This document shows, piece after piece, positions 7,838 through 16,956 of a DNA stretch of 64,000 bases; the stretch's first letter is position 1, and every line of letters begins with the position of its first letter. Source of the stretch: Limisphaerales bacterium (GTDB taxonomy: Bacteria; Verrucomicrobiota; Verrucomicrobiia; Limisphaerales; AAA164-E04); assembly GCA_024761205.1 (NCBI GenBank), contig JAMASS010000004.1, forward strand, positions 62,001 through 126,000, in the 5' to 3' direction. A program made the position numbers and the translations under genes. The notes under the pieces were generated by a model, which did not search any database, was not told the origin of the DNA, and saw nothing but the letters and a program-made list of their open reading frames with translations.

Positions 7838-10195
7838 ATGGGTCCTGAAGAGGTCCAACAGTGGTTATGTCGGTCGAAAGCCGGAACGCCGGTGTACCTG
7901 GTTGGGATCTCGGGCTGTGGCATGGTTGGTTTGGGCCATTTGTTGATGGATCGAGGGTTTGAGGTTTTTGGATCGGATATGGCTTGGAATGAATTCTCCT
8001 GTGCGCTGGCGGATCGAAATGGAGTCGTGCATCAAGGGCATGATGCCGCGTATCTTTCCCGCGCGTGTCCTGAGTTGGTGATTTATTCGTCGGCAATCCC
8101 CCGAGATAATCCGGAGTTGGTGGTTGCTCAACGTTTGGGAATCCCCGCCATCCGCAGAGCGACCTTTTTGGCGGCGGTGATGGCGACTCAGAGATCCGTT
8201 TGCGTCGTCGGAATGCATGGGAAGACGACAACTGCGGGATTGTTGTCCTATGTGCTCCGAGAGTTGGGCGTTCCTTCGAGTTATGCCGTCGGAGGTGATG
8301 TGCCCCAGTTGCCAGTTCCTGCGGCCTATGTGGACGACAAGTCGAACAGTGAGGATTCTTCCGATGTCTCGCCTTGGTTCGTGGCTGAGGTTGATGAGAG
8401 TGATGGCGGCCTTGGGGACTTCAATCCACAGGAGTCCATCATTCTCAATATCGATGACGAGCATTTGGATTATTTTGTCAGCATTGATCGGGTGCGTTCT
8501 GAGTTTGGTGCTTTGGTCGATCGTACTTGGGGTGGCAGCGTGTTTTGTGCGGATGACACGGATCTGAGCGAGATGTTCTCGAAACGGTCTGATACTGTTT
8601 CTTATGGGTACCACCCCTTGGCCGACTATCGGATCGAGTTGAAGCCGTTTGATTATGCGCAGCCGACGGTTGAACGGTTTGGACTGTGGTCGGAAGGGAA
8701 GTTGATAGGCGAGTTCACCCTGCAGCTATCAGGACGCGCTAATGTTTCGAATGCGGCGGCGGTGATTGTTTGGTTGCTGCGCCAGGGTTGCAGCGTCAAG
8801 CAGATCGCCGGCGCTGTTGCCAAATTCAAGGGGGTTCGCCGAAGGCAGGATGTGCTCTTTGCGGATTCTCGGTTTCGAGTGATCGATGATTACGCCCACC
8901 ACCCCACCGAGATTCGGGAGACGATTCAGGCGGTCAAACGGTATGCGGCTAATCGTCTGATCGCCGTGTTTCAGCCGCATCGATACACCCGAACGGAGCA
9001 ATTGATTAAAAAGTTTGCCGAGTGCTTCGATGGTGCGGATCGAGTTTGGTTGACGGAGATTTATGGGGCCCACGAAAAACCGATTCCAGGAGTTTCAGGT
9101 GAAGCGTTGGCAGAAGCGATGAGAGAGCGCAACCGCCAACCGGACTATGAGCCATCGCTTGATCGGCTGCGAGAGCGTCTTTATGCGGATCTTGTGTCCG
9201 GGGATATGCTGTTGTTTCTTGGCGCGGGTGAAATTACCCGCGTGGCGCATCAATTGGCTACGGAGCTGAAATCGGACCGCACCCAAGTGGCTCCCGAGTT
9301 CATCCAGCAGCTGGAGGCTGATTTGAGCTCTGGAAGTGTGGTGGCGCTGAATGAGCCGTTAACTAAGCGGACGACGCTCCGCGTGGGCGGCCCGGCGGAT
9401 GTTTTTGTGGAGCCGGGATCATTGGCGGATCTCTCGGCTGTTTTAAGGCGAGCCAACGAGTATGAGATCCCGGTGTTCGTGTTAGGTCGTGGTTCGAATG
9501 TACTCATTCGGGATAGTGGGATTCGCGGTGTGGTTCTCTCTCTGGCTCAGCCGGCTTTTTCCAAATTGCTTGTTCAGAGGGATAAGATTGTTTGTGGGGC
9601 GGGTGCTCGGTTGAAGTTCATCGCTTCTGAGGCGAGGCGGATCGGTTTGACAGGACTTGAGTTTCTGGAGGGAATCCCGGGGACTCTCGGTGGCGCTTTG
9701 CGCATGAATGCCGGCGCCATGGGCACATGGATGTTCGATGTCGTGGAAAAGGTCCGGTTCGTCGACTACGGGGGCCAAATTCACGAACGGGCTGCGGAGG
9801 AGCTGTGTGTGGAGTATCGTGGGTGTCCTTTGCTGAAGAACCATTTGGCTATTGAGGCGGTCCTTTGCGGACAACCCTCTACTGAGGCGGCTGTTCGGGA
9901 ACGGATGAACCGCTTTAGCGTGAAACGCTGGGAGTCGCAACCGGCTGCTCTCAGCGCGGGATGCATTTTCAAGAATCCCACATCGATCCCCGCGGGAAAG
10001 TTGATCGAAGAACTAGGCTTGAAAGGGACCTGCGTCGGTGGCGCATCGGTTTCGGATGTTCACGGGAATTTTATCGTCAACGATGGAAGCGCCACCGCGG
10101 AGGACATTTTGAACTTGATTGATTTGGTGCAAAATCGGGCGCGTCAGGCGCGAGGGATTGAGTTGAAGACCGAGGTGCAAATCATTGGTCGATGA
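7838..10195 (+). CDS. murC/murB: MurC-MurB fusion protein
   Basis: This is a single 785-residue frame holding two enzymes. Residues 1 to about 475 are MurC, which adds L-Ala to UDP-MurNAc: GISGCGMVGLGHLL at the N-terminus, the ATP loop GMHGKTTT at 125-132, EVDESDGGL, NIDDEHLDYF and DDYAHHPTEI. Residues from about 490 onward are MurB, the FAD enzyme that reduces enolpyruvyl-UDP-GlcNAc: RVGGPADVFVEP, LGRGSNVLIRDSG, GIPGTLGGALRMNAG, and SAGCIFKNP near the end. In the last motif Cys stands where many MurB proteins have the proton-donating Ser. MurB acts one step before MurC, so the fusion links consecutive steps. There is no stop or frameshift between the halves. Confidence 0.93.
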   Translation: MGPEEVQQWLCRSKAGTPVYLVGISGCGMVGLGHLLMDRGFEVFGSDMAWNEFSCALADRNGVVHQGHDAAYLSRACPELVIYSSAIPRDNPELVVAQRLGIPAIRRATFLAAVMATQRSVCVVGMHGKTTTAGLLSYVLRELGVPSSYAVGGDVPQLPVPAAYVDDKSNSEDSSDVSPWFVAEVDESDGGLGDFNPQESIILNIDDEHLDYFVSIDRVRSEFGALVDRTWGGSVFCADDTDLSEMFSKRSDTVSYGYHPLADYRIELKPFDYAQPTVERFGLWSEGKLIGEFTLQLSGRANVSNAAAVIVWLLRQGCSVKQIAGAVAKFKGVRRRQDVLFADSRFRVIDDYAHHPTEIRETIQAVKRYAANRLIAVFQPHRYTRTEQLIKKFAECFDGADRVWLTEIYGAHEKPIPGVSGEALAEAMRERNRQPDYEPSLDRLRERLYADLVSGDMLLFLGAGEITRVAHQLATELKSDRTQVAPEFIQQLEADLSSGSVVALNEPLTKRTTLRVGGPADVFVEPGSLADLSAVLRRANEYEIPVFVLGRGSNVLIRDSGIRGVVLSLAQPAFSKLLVQRDKIVCGAGARLKFIASEARRIGLTGLEFLEGIPGTLGGALRMNAGAMGTWMFDVVEKVRFVDYGGQIHERAAEELCVEYRGCPLLKNHLAIEAVLCGQPSTEAAVRERMNRFSVKRWESQPAALSAGCIFKNPTSIPAGKLIEELGLKGTCVGGASVSDVHGNFIVNDGSATAEDILNLIDLVQNRARQARGIELKTEVQIIGR

Positions 10196-11127
10196 GTGAG
10201 CGGTGGGATATTACGGTGATGTTGGGCGGTCCGTCCGCCGAGCGGGAAGTTTCTTTGGCTTCCGGTTGGGAAGTGGTCGGAGCGTTGAGATCACTGGAGC
10301 ACCGAGTGACCGAGCTGGATCCGCAGCCGGGCGCCTGGTCATTGCCAGGGAGGGCTGACGTTGTCTTTCTTGCCTTGCATGGCACCTACGGTGAGGATGG
10401 CACCATTCAACGTGAGCTGGATGCGCTCGGCGTTCCCTACACGGGCTGTGGTGCGGAAGCAAGCGAACGCGCTTTTGACAAAGTGATTTCCAAGCGAATT
10501 TTTGAATTCGAAGGCGTTCCGACTGCTGCGTTCGCCATTTGCGAGGAGGCGAATCAGGAGGTGCCTGGTTTTTTGAGCTTTCCGTTGGTGTTGAAACCCG
10601 CACGCCAGGGTTCGAGTATGGGCGTTGAAATTGTTAAAGCAGAGGTGGAGTGGGAATCTGCAATGTCGCGAGTCGGGGCCTTTGGTGGATCGGTGCTTGT
10701 GGAGGAGTTTATCGAAGGGCGAGAAATCACGGTGGGCATCGTCGATAATGAGGTTTTTCCGATCGTCGAAGTGCGGCCCAAGAGCGGTTATTATGACTAT
10801 CATAACAAGTATACCAGTGCCGCAACGGAGTACGCCTGCCCTGCGTCCTTTGATTCTCAGTTAACGGAAGCGATCAACCGGACTGCAAAGGCGGCGTTTA
10901 AGGCGATCGGCGGGGGTATGTATGCGCGGATCGATATGATCGTTCGGGACCAAGAATTGTTCGTTTTGGAAGTTAATACTCTTCCGGGAATGACGGAAAC
11001 TAGTCTGCTGCCAAAATCGGCTGCTGCTGCCGGCGTGCCTTTTCCCGATCTGTGCCACCGTCTGGCTGCACTGGCGCTGGAAGAGTCTGCCAGTTACCGG
11101 CAGAGCTGCGTTAGGTATGTGGTTTAG
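10192..11127 (+). CDS. ddl: D-alanine--D-alanine ligase
   Basis: Ddl makes the D-Ala-D-Ala dipeptide used by MurF. The 311-residue ATP-grasp protein starts with MLGGPSAEREVSLASG, the usual Ddl N-terminus. It continues with LHGTYGEDGTIQ, PYTGCGAEAS, KPARQGSSMGV, EFIEGREITVGI and the metal-binding LEVNTLPGMTETSLLP near the C-terminus. Its ATG overlaps the murC/B stop as ATGA, and its own end overlaps the start of ftsQ by 11 bases, so expression is probably coupled on both sides. Confidence 0.94.
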   Translation: MSERWDITVMLGGPSAEREVSLASGWEVVGALRSLEHRVTELDPQPGAWSLPGRADVVFLALHGTYGEDGTIQRELDALGVPYTGCGAEASERAFDKVISKRIFEFEGVPTAAFAICEEANQEVPGFLSFPLVLKPARQGSSMGVEIVKAEVEWESAMSRVGAFGGSVLVEEFIEGREITVGIVDNEVFPIVEVRPKSGYYDYHNKYTSAATEYACPASFDSQLTEAINRTAKAAFKAIGGGMYARIDMIVRDQELFVLEVNTLPGMTETSLLPKSAAAAGVPFPDLCHRLAALALEESASYRQSCVRYVV

Positions 11128-12079
11128 CAAGAAAAAATCGAAAGCCAAGAGAGGGAAGGCGACCAGCCGGCGTTTGGATGTGAAAGCGCGCCGGCGAGTG
11201 GTTTGGCATGACCGGCTCGGTATTGCGGTCCGATTGGCGGCCTTGGTCTTTGGCTTGGGAGTGATGGGGTGGATGGGATGGCGAGGGATTCAGTTCACGG
11301 TGGATATCTTTCTGTTGGAGAATGACGCTTTCGCGTTGCAGCGTTTTGAATTGCGAACCAATGGCAGACTGACCCCGGAACAGGTGCTTCGCTGGTCTGG
11401 TGTGGAGTCGGGCGACAATGTGTTGGCCCTTGATCTGGCACAGATCAAACGGAATCTTGAAATGGTCCCCATGATTCATGAAGTGGCGGTCGAGCGCGTA
11501 ATCCCAGATCGATTGAAGGTGAGGATTCGGGAGCGTCGGCCAATCTTCAAGGCTTATTGCCTGAGCCGGGGAGGTCGTGGACAACGCATCGTGATGAAGC
11601 CTTTTATGATCGATGAGTTCGGTTTTGTTCTCTCCCCACAACCTCCGGCGGGGGCAGATTTGGAGAGGCAGGCGTTTTGGCAACAGTTGCCCGAGTTGAT
11701 GGGTTTGAGCGGACTCCGATTGGTTCCCGGTGAGAGGGTGCAGTCGCGGCAGGTTGATATGGCAATTCAAGCGCTGCAGGCGTTCCAAGAGTCCAGCATG
11801 ACCGAACGGGTTAAGATTTGGTCGATCGATATCTCAAAAAGTCGGGTGTTGGTGGCCCGCACATCGGATCAGCAGGAAGTGACATTGGGGCGGGAGAATC
11901 TCGCATCCCAGTTTCATCGCTGGGAGCTCATGCTGGACAGAGCCAATCGAGAGAACATGCGGTTGGTGCACCTCGATCTTTCGGTCAAGAACAACCACCC
12001 GTTTCGCTGGGTGCAGCGGACTCGAGAGATTCCACGGGGACCGTCACAACCACAAATAGTGAGGAGGACAAAGACATGA
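11117..12079 (+). CDS. ftsQ: FtsQ/DivIB-type division protein
   Basis: The 320-residue protein has a very basic cytoplasmic tail of about 35 residues (KKKSKAKRGK and similar), one transmembrane segment (about 36-56) and a periplasmic part. That part begins with a POTRA-like domain (RFELRTNGRLTPEQVLRWSG to VRIRERRPI). This is the FtsQ layout; FtsQ links early and late divisome proteins. Sequence conservation in this family is low, so the call rests on architecture plus position between ddl and ftsA. It begins inside ddl and ends with ATGA shared with the ftsA start. Confidence 0.85.
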   Translation: MWFSKKKSKAKRGKATSRRLDVKARRRVVWHDRLGIAVRLAALVFGLGVMGWMGWRGIQFTVDIFLLENDAFALQRFELRTNGRLTPEQVLRWSGVESGDNVLALDLAQIKRNLEMVPMIHEVAVERVIPDRLKVRIRERRPIFKAYCLSRGGRGQRIVMKPFMIDEFGFVLSPQPPAGADLERQAFWQQLPELMGLSGLRLVPGERVQSRQVDMAIQALQAFQESSMTERVKIWSIDISKSRVLVARTSDQQEVTLGRENLASQFHRWELMLDRANRENMRLVHLDLSVKNNHPFRWVQRTREIPRGPSQPQIVRRTKT

Positions 12080-13314
12080 TGTTTGCGAGCAAGGAAATTG
12101 TGACCGGCCTAGATATTGGCACGTCGCAGGTAACAGCGATTGTGGCGGAGGTTGGGCCGTCGGATATGCCGAATATCATCGGGATCGGTCAGGCCAAGTC
12201 ACGCGGTGTACGAAAGGGAGAGATCGTCGATGCGGACTCGGCCACCGAGGACGTCCGGCTAGCACTCACTGAAGCGGAACACATGGCGGACGAGGAGGTC
12301 CGTAGTGTTTATCTGGGTGTTTCGGGTGGACACGTGCAAGGATTCATCAATCGGGGCATTCATCCTGTGGTTTCGGCGGAACGAGATATCACCGAGGAGG
12401 ATGTACGTGACGTCGTGAGGAACGCTAAGGCGGTGAATCTTCCCAATGATCATCATGTGATTCACTTGGTGCGCCAACATTTCTCCATCGATGGACAATC
12501 GGGGATACAGAATCCCATTGGATTGCTTGGTGCCAAGATTGAGGTGGATCTTCACGTCATCCATGGTCAGGTCAATCGTCTTCAGAATTCCATTCGGGTG
12601 GTCAAGAATCTGCGAGTGGATGTCGAGGATGTGGTTTTTTCCGGGTTGGCCGGTGTCTTGGCTGTGTTGAGCTCGCAGCAAAAGGAGCTGGGCACGTTGG
12701 TGTTGGACTTTGGCGGAGGGACGATCGAATATGCTGTTTGCTGCAATGGATTGATCAAGCATACGGGCGTTCTTCCCGTTGGCGGAGACCATATTTCCAA
12801 TGATTTGGCTTATGGCTTCAAGGTGCCCTTGGGGGAAGCTGAGCAGTTGAAGATCAACTACGGATCCGCTTTGGGCGGTGACAGCTTCCGCGGTCAGACG
12901 ATTAAGGTCCCCGACCGAATGGGTATGCCAGACAAGACCATAAACATGGAGCATTTCGGTCGCATCATGTCTCTACGCGTTTCGGAATCTCTCAAATTGG
13001 TGGAAGCGAAGTTGATGGAAGCCGGTTGTCTCGATTTGGTGCGGTCGGGGGTCGTGATCTCGGGCGGTGGGGCGAGGATCACCGATATCCTGGGATTGGC
13101 GGAACATGTGTTTGGCGTTCCGGCTTCGGTGGGAGTAGTCCGAAACGTTAACGGACCCAAGATCGTTTTGGAACAACCCGAGTTTGCCGTCGGTATTGGA
13201 TTAACGAAGTTCGGCGTTTTTGAATTGTTGAAGCAGCGGGATCGGAAGGCGAACGGACCGAGGTTCGGTTGCGCCATCAGACAGCTGCTGAAGATCGCCC
13301 GAACGAGTGGATGA
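12076..13314 (+). CDS. ftsA: FtsA, actin-like divisome anchor
   Basis: FtsA is an actin-fold ATPase that tethers FtsZ to the membrane. The 412-residue product shows GLDIGTSQVTAIVAEVG (phosphate 1 loop), YLGVSGGHVQGF within the SHS2/1C subdomain, LVLDFGGGTIEYAV (phosphate 2) and VVISGGGARITDI (adenosine loop). ATG at 12076 is chosen because GAGGAGG lies 8 bases upstream and the ftsQ stop overlaps it; a longer frame upstream lies over ftsQ and is not FtsA-like. The basic C-terminus (RFGCAIRQLLKIAR) could form the usual membrane-targeting amphipathic helix. ftsZ follows after 20 bases. Confidence 0.93.
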   Translation: MMFASKEIVTGLDIGTSQVTAIVAEVGPSDMPNIIGIGQAKSRGVRKGEIVDADSATEDVRLALTEAEHMADEEVRSVYLGVSGGHVQGFINRGIHPVVSAERDITEEDVRDVVRNAKAVNLPNDHHVIHLVRQHFSIDGQSGIQNPIGLLGAKIEVDLHVIHGQVNRLQNSIRVVKNLRVDVEDVVFSGLAGVLAVLSSQQKELGTLVLDFGGGTIEYAVCCNGLIKHTGVLPVGGDHISNDLAYGFKVPLGEAEQLKINYGSALGGDSFRGQTIKVPDRMGMPDKTINMEHFGRIMSLRVSESLKLVEAKLMEAGCLDLVRSGVVISGGGARITDILGLAEHVFGVPASVGVVRNVNGPKIVLEQPEFAVGIGLTKFGVFELLKQRDRKANGPRFGCAIRQLLKIARTSG

Positions 13315-13334
13315 GAACCTACACGGATTGATCT

Positions 13335-14657
13335 ATGGATAACGAATCAGATTTCTCGGCTAAGGAGGGGCGTCTTTCAGCCAAAGTGATCGGCGTTGGC
13401 GATGCAGGGTGTCGGGCCGCCGATTTGCTGGCGCGGGACCCGCTGCCTGGGGTGGACTTTCTCGCGCTCAACAGCGATGCGCGAGGCCTTCAGGAAATGC
13501 AGAGTGCCAAGACGATCCAGCTTGGACGAGAACTATTGCGCGGTTTGAGTGCTGGTGGCGATCCGGAATTAGGGCGAGCGAGTGCTGAGGCAGATCGCGA
13601 GCCTCTAACCCAATGCGTTGACCAAACCGATCTCGTGATTTTTCTCGGTGGTTTGGGTGGCGGCACCGCCAGCGGCGCCTTGCCGGTGATCGCTCGGCAA
13701 GCGAGAGAGGCAGGCGCCCTGGTTTTGTCCTTTGTTTCTCTACCCTTTGAATTGGAGGGGCGACAACGGGCACAGCAGGCGGAGCTGGGACTGAATCAAT
13801 TGCTCGTGGCATCGGATGCTGTGATTTCGCTACCCAATCAAACCTTTCTCGAAATTGTCGATGAGTGCACCCGGCTGCCGGAGACATTTGAAATCATCAA
13901 TCGGACCATAGCCCAGGGCGTACGAGGCATCTGGCAGATGATAGAAAAATCTGGATTGATCAATGTGAGTTTTCAGGATCTGCGATCGGTGGTCCAGAGC
14001 AAGCACGCGAAGAGCACTTTTGCCGTTGCCGAGGCTGAAGGGAAAAACCGTTCGCGTGAGGTGGTTGAGGCCCTGTTGACGCATCCATTACTTTCGGGAG
14101 CGGATCAATTTGAGGATGCCGATGCCTTGTTGGTGAATATTGTAGGCGGTGACAGTTTGTCGATCTCTGAGGTGGATCGCATTATGGAACGTCTGCGTCG
14201 CCAGGTTGGGGAAGCCAGAATGATTGTCGGCGCCTCAACGGACCCGGCAATGGGAGAGAAGGTGGGGTTGACCTTGATCGCTTCGTGGCATCGAAAGAAT
14301 CACTCCGTGTTGCTCAAGATTGATGCGCCCCACAGTGACGATTTTGTTTTTCCAGTGCCTATCGAAGGATCCGAGATTGAAACGTCTTTCTTTAAACGGT
14401 CTTCCGAAATGTCGCAATCGACCTCAAGGTTTGTGGCCCCGCCGCCGGAATCTGAAGATCGACAAGCCGATCGTTTCTTCTCTCAAATACCAAGCTCCTT
14501 CACCCAGCGACGACGAATCAAACGTCAACTCAAGCAGGGAATGCTTAAGCTGGAAGTGGTGTCTCACGGGCGATTTGAGAAGACCGCGCCGACGGTGTAT
14601 AATGGCGAAAATCTTGATACGCCCACCTTCGTTCGGAGGGGAATTGCGTTGAACTAA
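13335..14657 (+). CDS. ftsZ: FtsZ, divergent tubulin-like division GTPase
   Basis: FtsZ forms the cytokinetic ring. The 440-residue protein has the right order of motifs but several departures. The first nucleotide loop is GVGDAG (20-25). The tubulin signature is GLGGGTASGALP (106-117) where the norm is GGGTGTGAAP. The catalytic T7 loop reads N-V-S-F-Q-D (210-215) where the norm is N-V-D-F-A-D, so the first of the two catalytic aspartates is a serine at 212 and the second is kept at 215. A linker of roughly 100 residues follows. The C-terminal peptide LDTPTFVRRG still matches the FtsA-binding tail. The frame is intact and the operon position is canonical, so I consider it a working but unusual FtsZ. 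Confidence 0.88.
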   Translation: MDNESDFSAKEGRLSAKVIGVGDAGCRAADLLARDPLPGVDFLALNSDARGLQEMQSAKTIQLGRELLRGLSAGGDPELGRASAEADREPLTQCVDQTDLVIFLGGLGGGTASGALPVIARQAREAGALVLSFVSLPFELEGRQRAQQAELGLNQLLVASDAVISLPNQTFLEIVDECTRLPETFEIINRTIAQGVRGIWQMIEKSGLINVSFQDLRSVVQSKHAKSTFAVAEAEGKNRSREVVEALLTHPLLSGADQFEDADALLVNIVGGDSLSISEVDRIMERLRRQVGEARMIVGASTDPAMGEKVGLTLIASWHRKNHSVLLKIDAPHSDDFVFPVPIEGSEIETSFFKRSSEMSQSTSRFVAPPPESEDRQADRFFSQIPSSFTQRRRIKRQLKQGMLKLEVVSHGRFEKTAPTVYNGENLDTPTFVRRGIALN

Positions 14658-14968
14658 AGATTTCCAGTGACCTCCACCTGCAAGGGCAACCGAAATGGCT
14701 GACGCCATGGGGTTACACCGTGGCAATGCCACGGAAAGAGGCCGATCCGATGAGCAAGGGGGCGGGCATGATGAGTGGGGGAGTCGCAGCCCACGGAGCG
14801 AGGCGAAGAACGGTTTCCCAGCGGCTAGCTCAGATAGTACCGTGAGGGGTTGGAAGATCGCTCAACTAGGCGCCGCTTCATCATCAGGGGCTCCGAGATT
14901 GGGACGAATCCGGGAAAAGGGAAGGCCCGACAACTGGTAAGTGAAACACATTAACCATTCACAAAATT
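14658..14968. other. Unassigned stretch after ftsZ
   Basis: No gene can be supported here. A plus-strand frame starting at the ATG at 14695 (81 codons) and another open frame running directly on from the ftsZ end (to about 14842) are both low-complexity, Gly/Arg/Ser-rich and resemble nothing I know. The stretch contains several short inverted repeats, for example CGTGGCAATGCCACG around 14719-14733, so a structured transcript is possible. No clear terminator for the dcw operon is visible. Confidence 0.3.
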
Positions 14969-15394
14969 ATGAAGAAAGCTCTTTCGATACTGACGGCCCT
15001 TGCCACTCGATCGACCTAGGCCCTTCCCGTCTTCGGGAACGCCTTGACAGTAGGAATCGTCGTTGCCGGACTCACGCTGATGCCGTTGCTCTGGTGGGTG
15101 CAAACGGCTGAGCCTCCCGCAGTTGGTGGTTACATCATCTGTAGCCATACGAATAGTGATGGGGAGGATGTGTCTTATACTCACGCCATCCCTTGGGACT
15201 CGAGCCTTTCCATCACCTGCGACAACATGTTCGAATACAACCAAATCATTGATGCTTACTATACGTATGAAAGCCGTGCTTGGGAGGATTATCACGCAGT
15301 CGGTCCCATCGCCAATCTTGTTCTGGCGGGCGCCTTGGGAATGAATTTCTCAGCTCTTCTGTACACGCAGCTCTCTGTACAAGCGCCGGCTTAG
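14969..15394 (+). pseudogene. Small exported protein gene interrupted by TAG, leader copy 1
   Basis: From ATG 14969 the frame reads MKKALSILTALATRST, meets TAG at 15017-15019, and then continues in the same frame through ALPVFGNALTVGIVV and a hydrophobic helix to the stop at 15394. The start and hydrophobic segment have the same layout as the intact gene at 16957: a short basic start, ALP, then a helix. I therefore read this as a paralogue with a nonsense mutation. A second start at 15044 could still express a 116-residue product with the helix at its N-terminus. The product is of unknown function. Confidence 0.5.
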
Positions 15395-15408
15395 CGTTCA
15401 AAGTATAT

Positions 15409-15825
15409 ATGGCCGGCTCGGGTGTTTTTATAGTAAGCGTCGTCACCGCTAGCATAGTCAGACGAGCGGCCCATAGAACGGCAGAAGAGGCGAGAGACCG
15501 AAAGCTCAAAGAGTGCGAAGAAGATCGTGATACAGCCCTTGATCGGCTGCCCAATGCCGAGCCTTTGAATCCTAGTGACATTCGGTCAGCATCTGGACAT
15601 GTGGGAACAATCTCTGGGGCACCAAGAACAATCGTTTGACCAACTAAAAAGCGAATTCTTTCAACTCCGGGACGAGTTGCGCAGAATGCAATCCCCCACG
15701 GCCCGCCGGAAACCGATGCAGAAGAGATGCCGATAGCATCCCGACTCTCGCCCGAGGAAGTGGAGCAAATCTTGTTCAGCCGCCGGCGTCTGAAAAGAAT
15801 GCGCGAAAATAATTTTTCCCGCTGA
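15409..15825 (+). pseudogene. Frameshifted small membrane/coiled-coil protein
   Basis: Three successive frames each look coding in turn. The first runs from ATG 15409 with a hydrophobic segment followed by charged EEARDRKLKECEEDRD. The second covers about 15590-15720 with the coiled-coil-like FDQLKSEFFQLRDELRRM. The third covers about 15690-15825 with LSPEEVEQILFSRRRLKRM and a stop at 15823-15825. The simplest reading is one small membrane protein with a charged helical tail, broken by two frameshifts. No family is recognised. Confidence 0.4.
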
Positions 15826-16053
15826 CGCTTTCCTCGTCTGCCGGCAATTCTCGCCAACCATTAAAGGAGTGAGGCTCGTTCGTCGGGTTTCCCGCTAAAG
15901 AAGAGCCCTGCAGCGGCGTCGAGGATTCCAACTCCTTGGCGTCCTAGGGCAAATAATCAGGACTTCTTCAGTTTCTCACTGATGGTAGTTGACAAGACCC
16001 GGCGTAAATGGTGCAGGGGCTAGATACAAATAAATAACGTCAGCCACCGAAAA

Positions 16054-16310
16054 GATACTGAAGAAAGCAATTCTCATCGCGCAGCTCGCGCGCCAAGCGA
16101 AAGCAACGCCCTAACCCTCCCTCGTCCGCAACACGCTCTCTTCCGCAAACTCCTTGTGTAGGCAATCGCCACCAGTACGATGGCCGTCATCATGACCTTG
16201 ACCCTCTGGCTGCCGCACGTTTCCACGGCTCAATCCGGGCCGGGGCGCACGGCTACCGGAGCGCGGTCTGCAACTGCTCGCCGACTTATGTGCAAGGCGG
16301 CCCATTAGCC
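16054..16310 (+). pseudogene. Degenerate copy of the exported-protein leader (copy 2)
   Basis: Pieces of the leader of the intact gene at 16957 can be read here in shifting frames. LKKAILIAQLA follows an ATA codon at 16054. MTLTLWLPHVSTAQSGPG parallels the intact copy's TLTLWPPQSSVAQSGP, and AHGYRSAVCNCSP parallels VHGYRSAGCNCSP. Stops and frameshifts separate the pieces. It is therefore a second, decayed copy of the same secreted, Cys-containing protein family. Confidence 0.55.
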
Positions 16311-16324
16311 TTTCTCAATGGGAA

Positions 16325-16591
16325 ACGGGATATTACGTGTCCAACTCCCCCCCTGAGTTCACGCAGCAATACATCAGCTGGGGCGCCGGTCTCCGAGGCG
16401 CCCAATGCCTCATCCTCGGCGCCAAAGTGCGGGCGCTCCTTCAAAACCGAGCCCATGTCACTCAGCAAGACATCCAAGCCTTAGCCAAGCCCTCGCTGCG
16501 GCACCGCATCTTGGTGAACTACCGGGCAGAAGCCGGGGGGATTTCCGTCAACGAAATCATCGATCACCTCCTCAAATCCGTCCCCGCCTGA
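16325..16591 (+). pseudogene. C-terminal fragment of a MoxR-type AAA+ ATPase
   Basis: About 85 residues read as the C-terminal lid of a MoxR ATPase: QQYISWGAGLRGAQCLILG, AKVRALLQNRAHVTQQDI and LRHRILVNYRAEA. These blocks match the helical region of MoxR proteins that follows the AAA+ core. Walker A, Walker B and sensor motifs are absent, and the upstream sequence belongs to the decayed leader copy, so this is a detached fragment. MoxR ATPases act as chaperones beside VWA-domain proteins; none is visible nearby. Confidence 0.7.
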
Positions 16592-16956
16592 CCATCCTCC
16601 CCCGATACCCCACCGATACCCATATGGTGAACGGCCTTTTTGCACCCCCTCGCCGCCCGCTTTCCGACTCTGAAAAAAAAATCGAACAAAATCGCAATTC
16701 GCCCTTGACGCCGCCCCGGTTCTCTGGCGGAATCACCCGCGTAATCGTTTTAGCTGTCGTTCCCAAGTCGGGTCGCCTGCTGAATACAACAGTCTGATTC
16801 CATGCGTCGGGGAAGCGTGCACAACTTCCCCGGCGTTCAGGCGAACAGGCAAGGCTTTTCTGCATTCTACTGCTAGAACGATTACAACGGCCCGGCGTGT
16901 GTGGGCGTCAGTTCGTTGTGCGAGGGCAAACCATTAACCGATTAGAAAGGCATACA
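16592..16956. other. Intergenic stretch, no gene seen
   Basis: There is no convincing coding frame. The section from about 16660 to 16800 includes an A-rich run and short inverted repeats. A promoter for the gene at 16957 would be expected in the last 100 bases, but I do not see a clear -35/-10 pair. Confidence 0.3.

Noticed and set aside
14695-14940. 81-codon plus-strand frame after ftsZ as a gene
   Set aside because: Low-complexity Gly/Arg/Ser composition and no family resemblance; a competing frame over the same bases looks equally open.
14969-15394. Stop-codon readthrough or recoding at TAG 15017
   Set aside because: The rest of the window uses ordinary stops and the patch contains other decayed copies, so a nonsense mutation is simpler.
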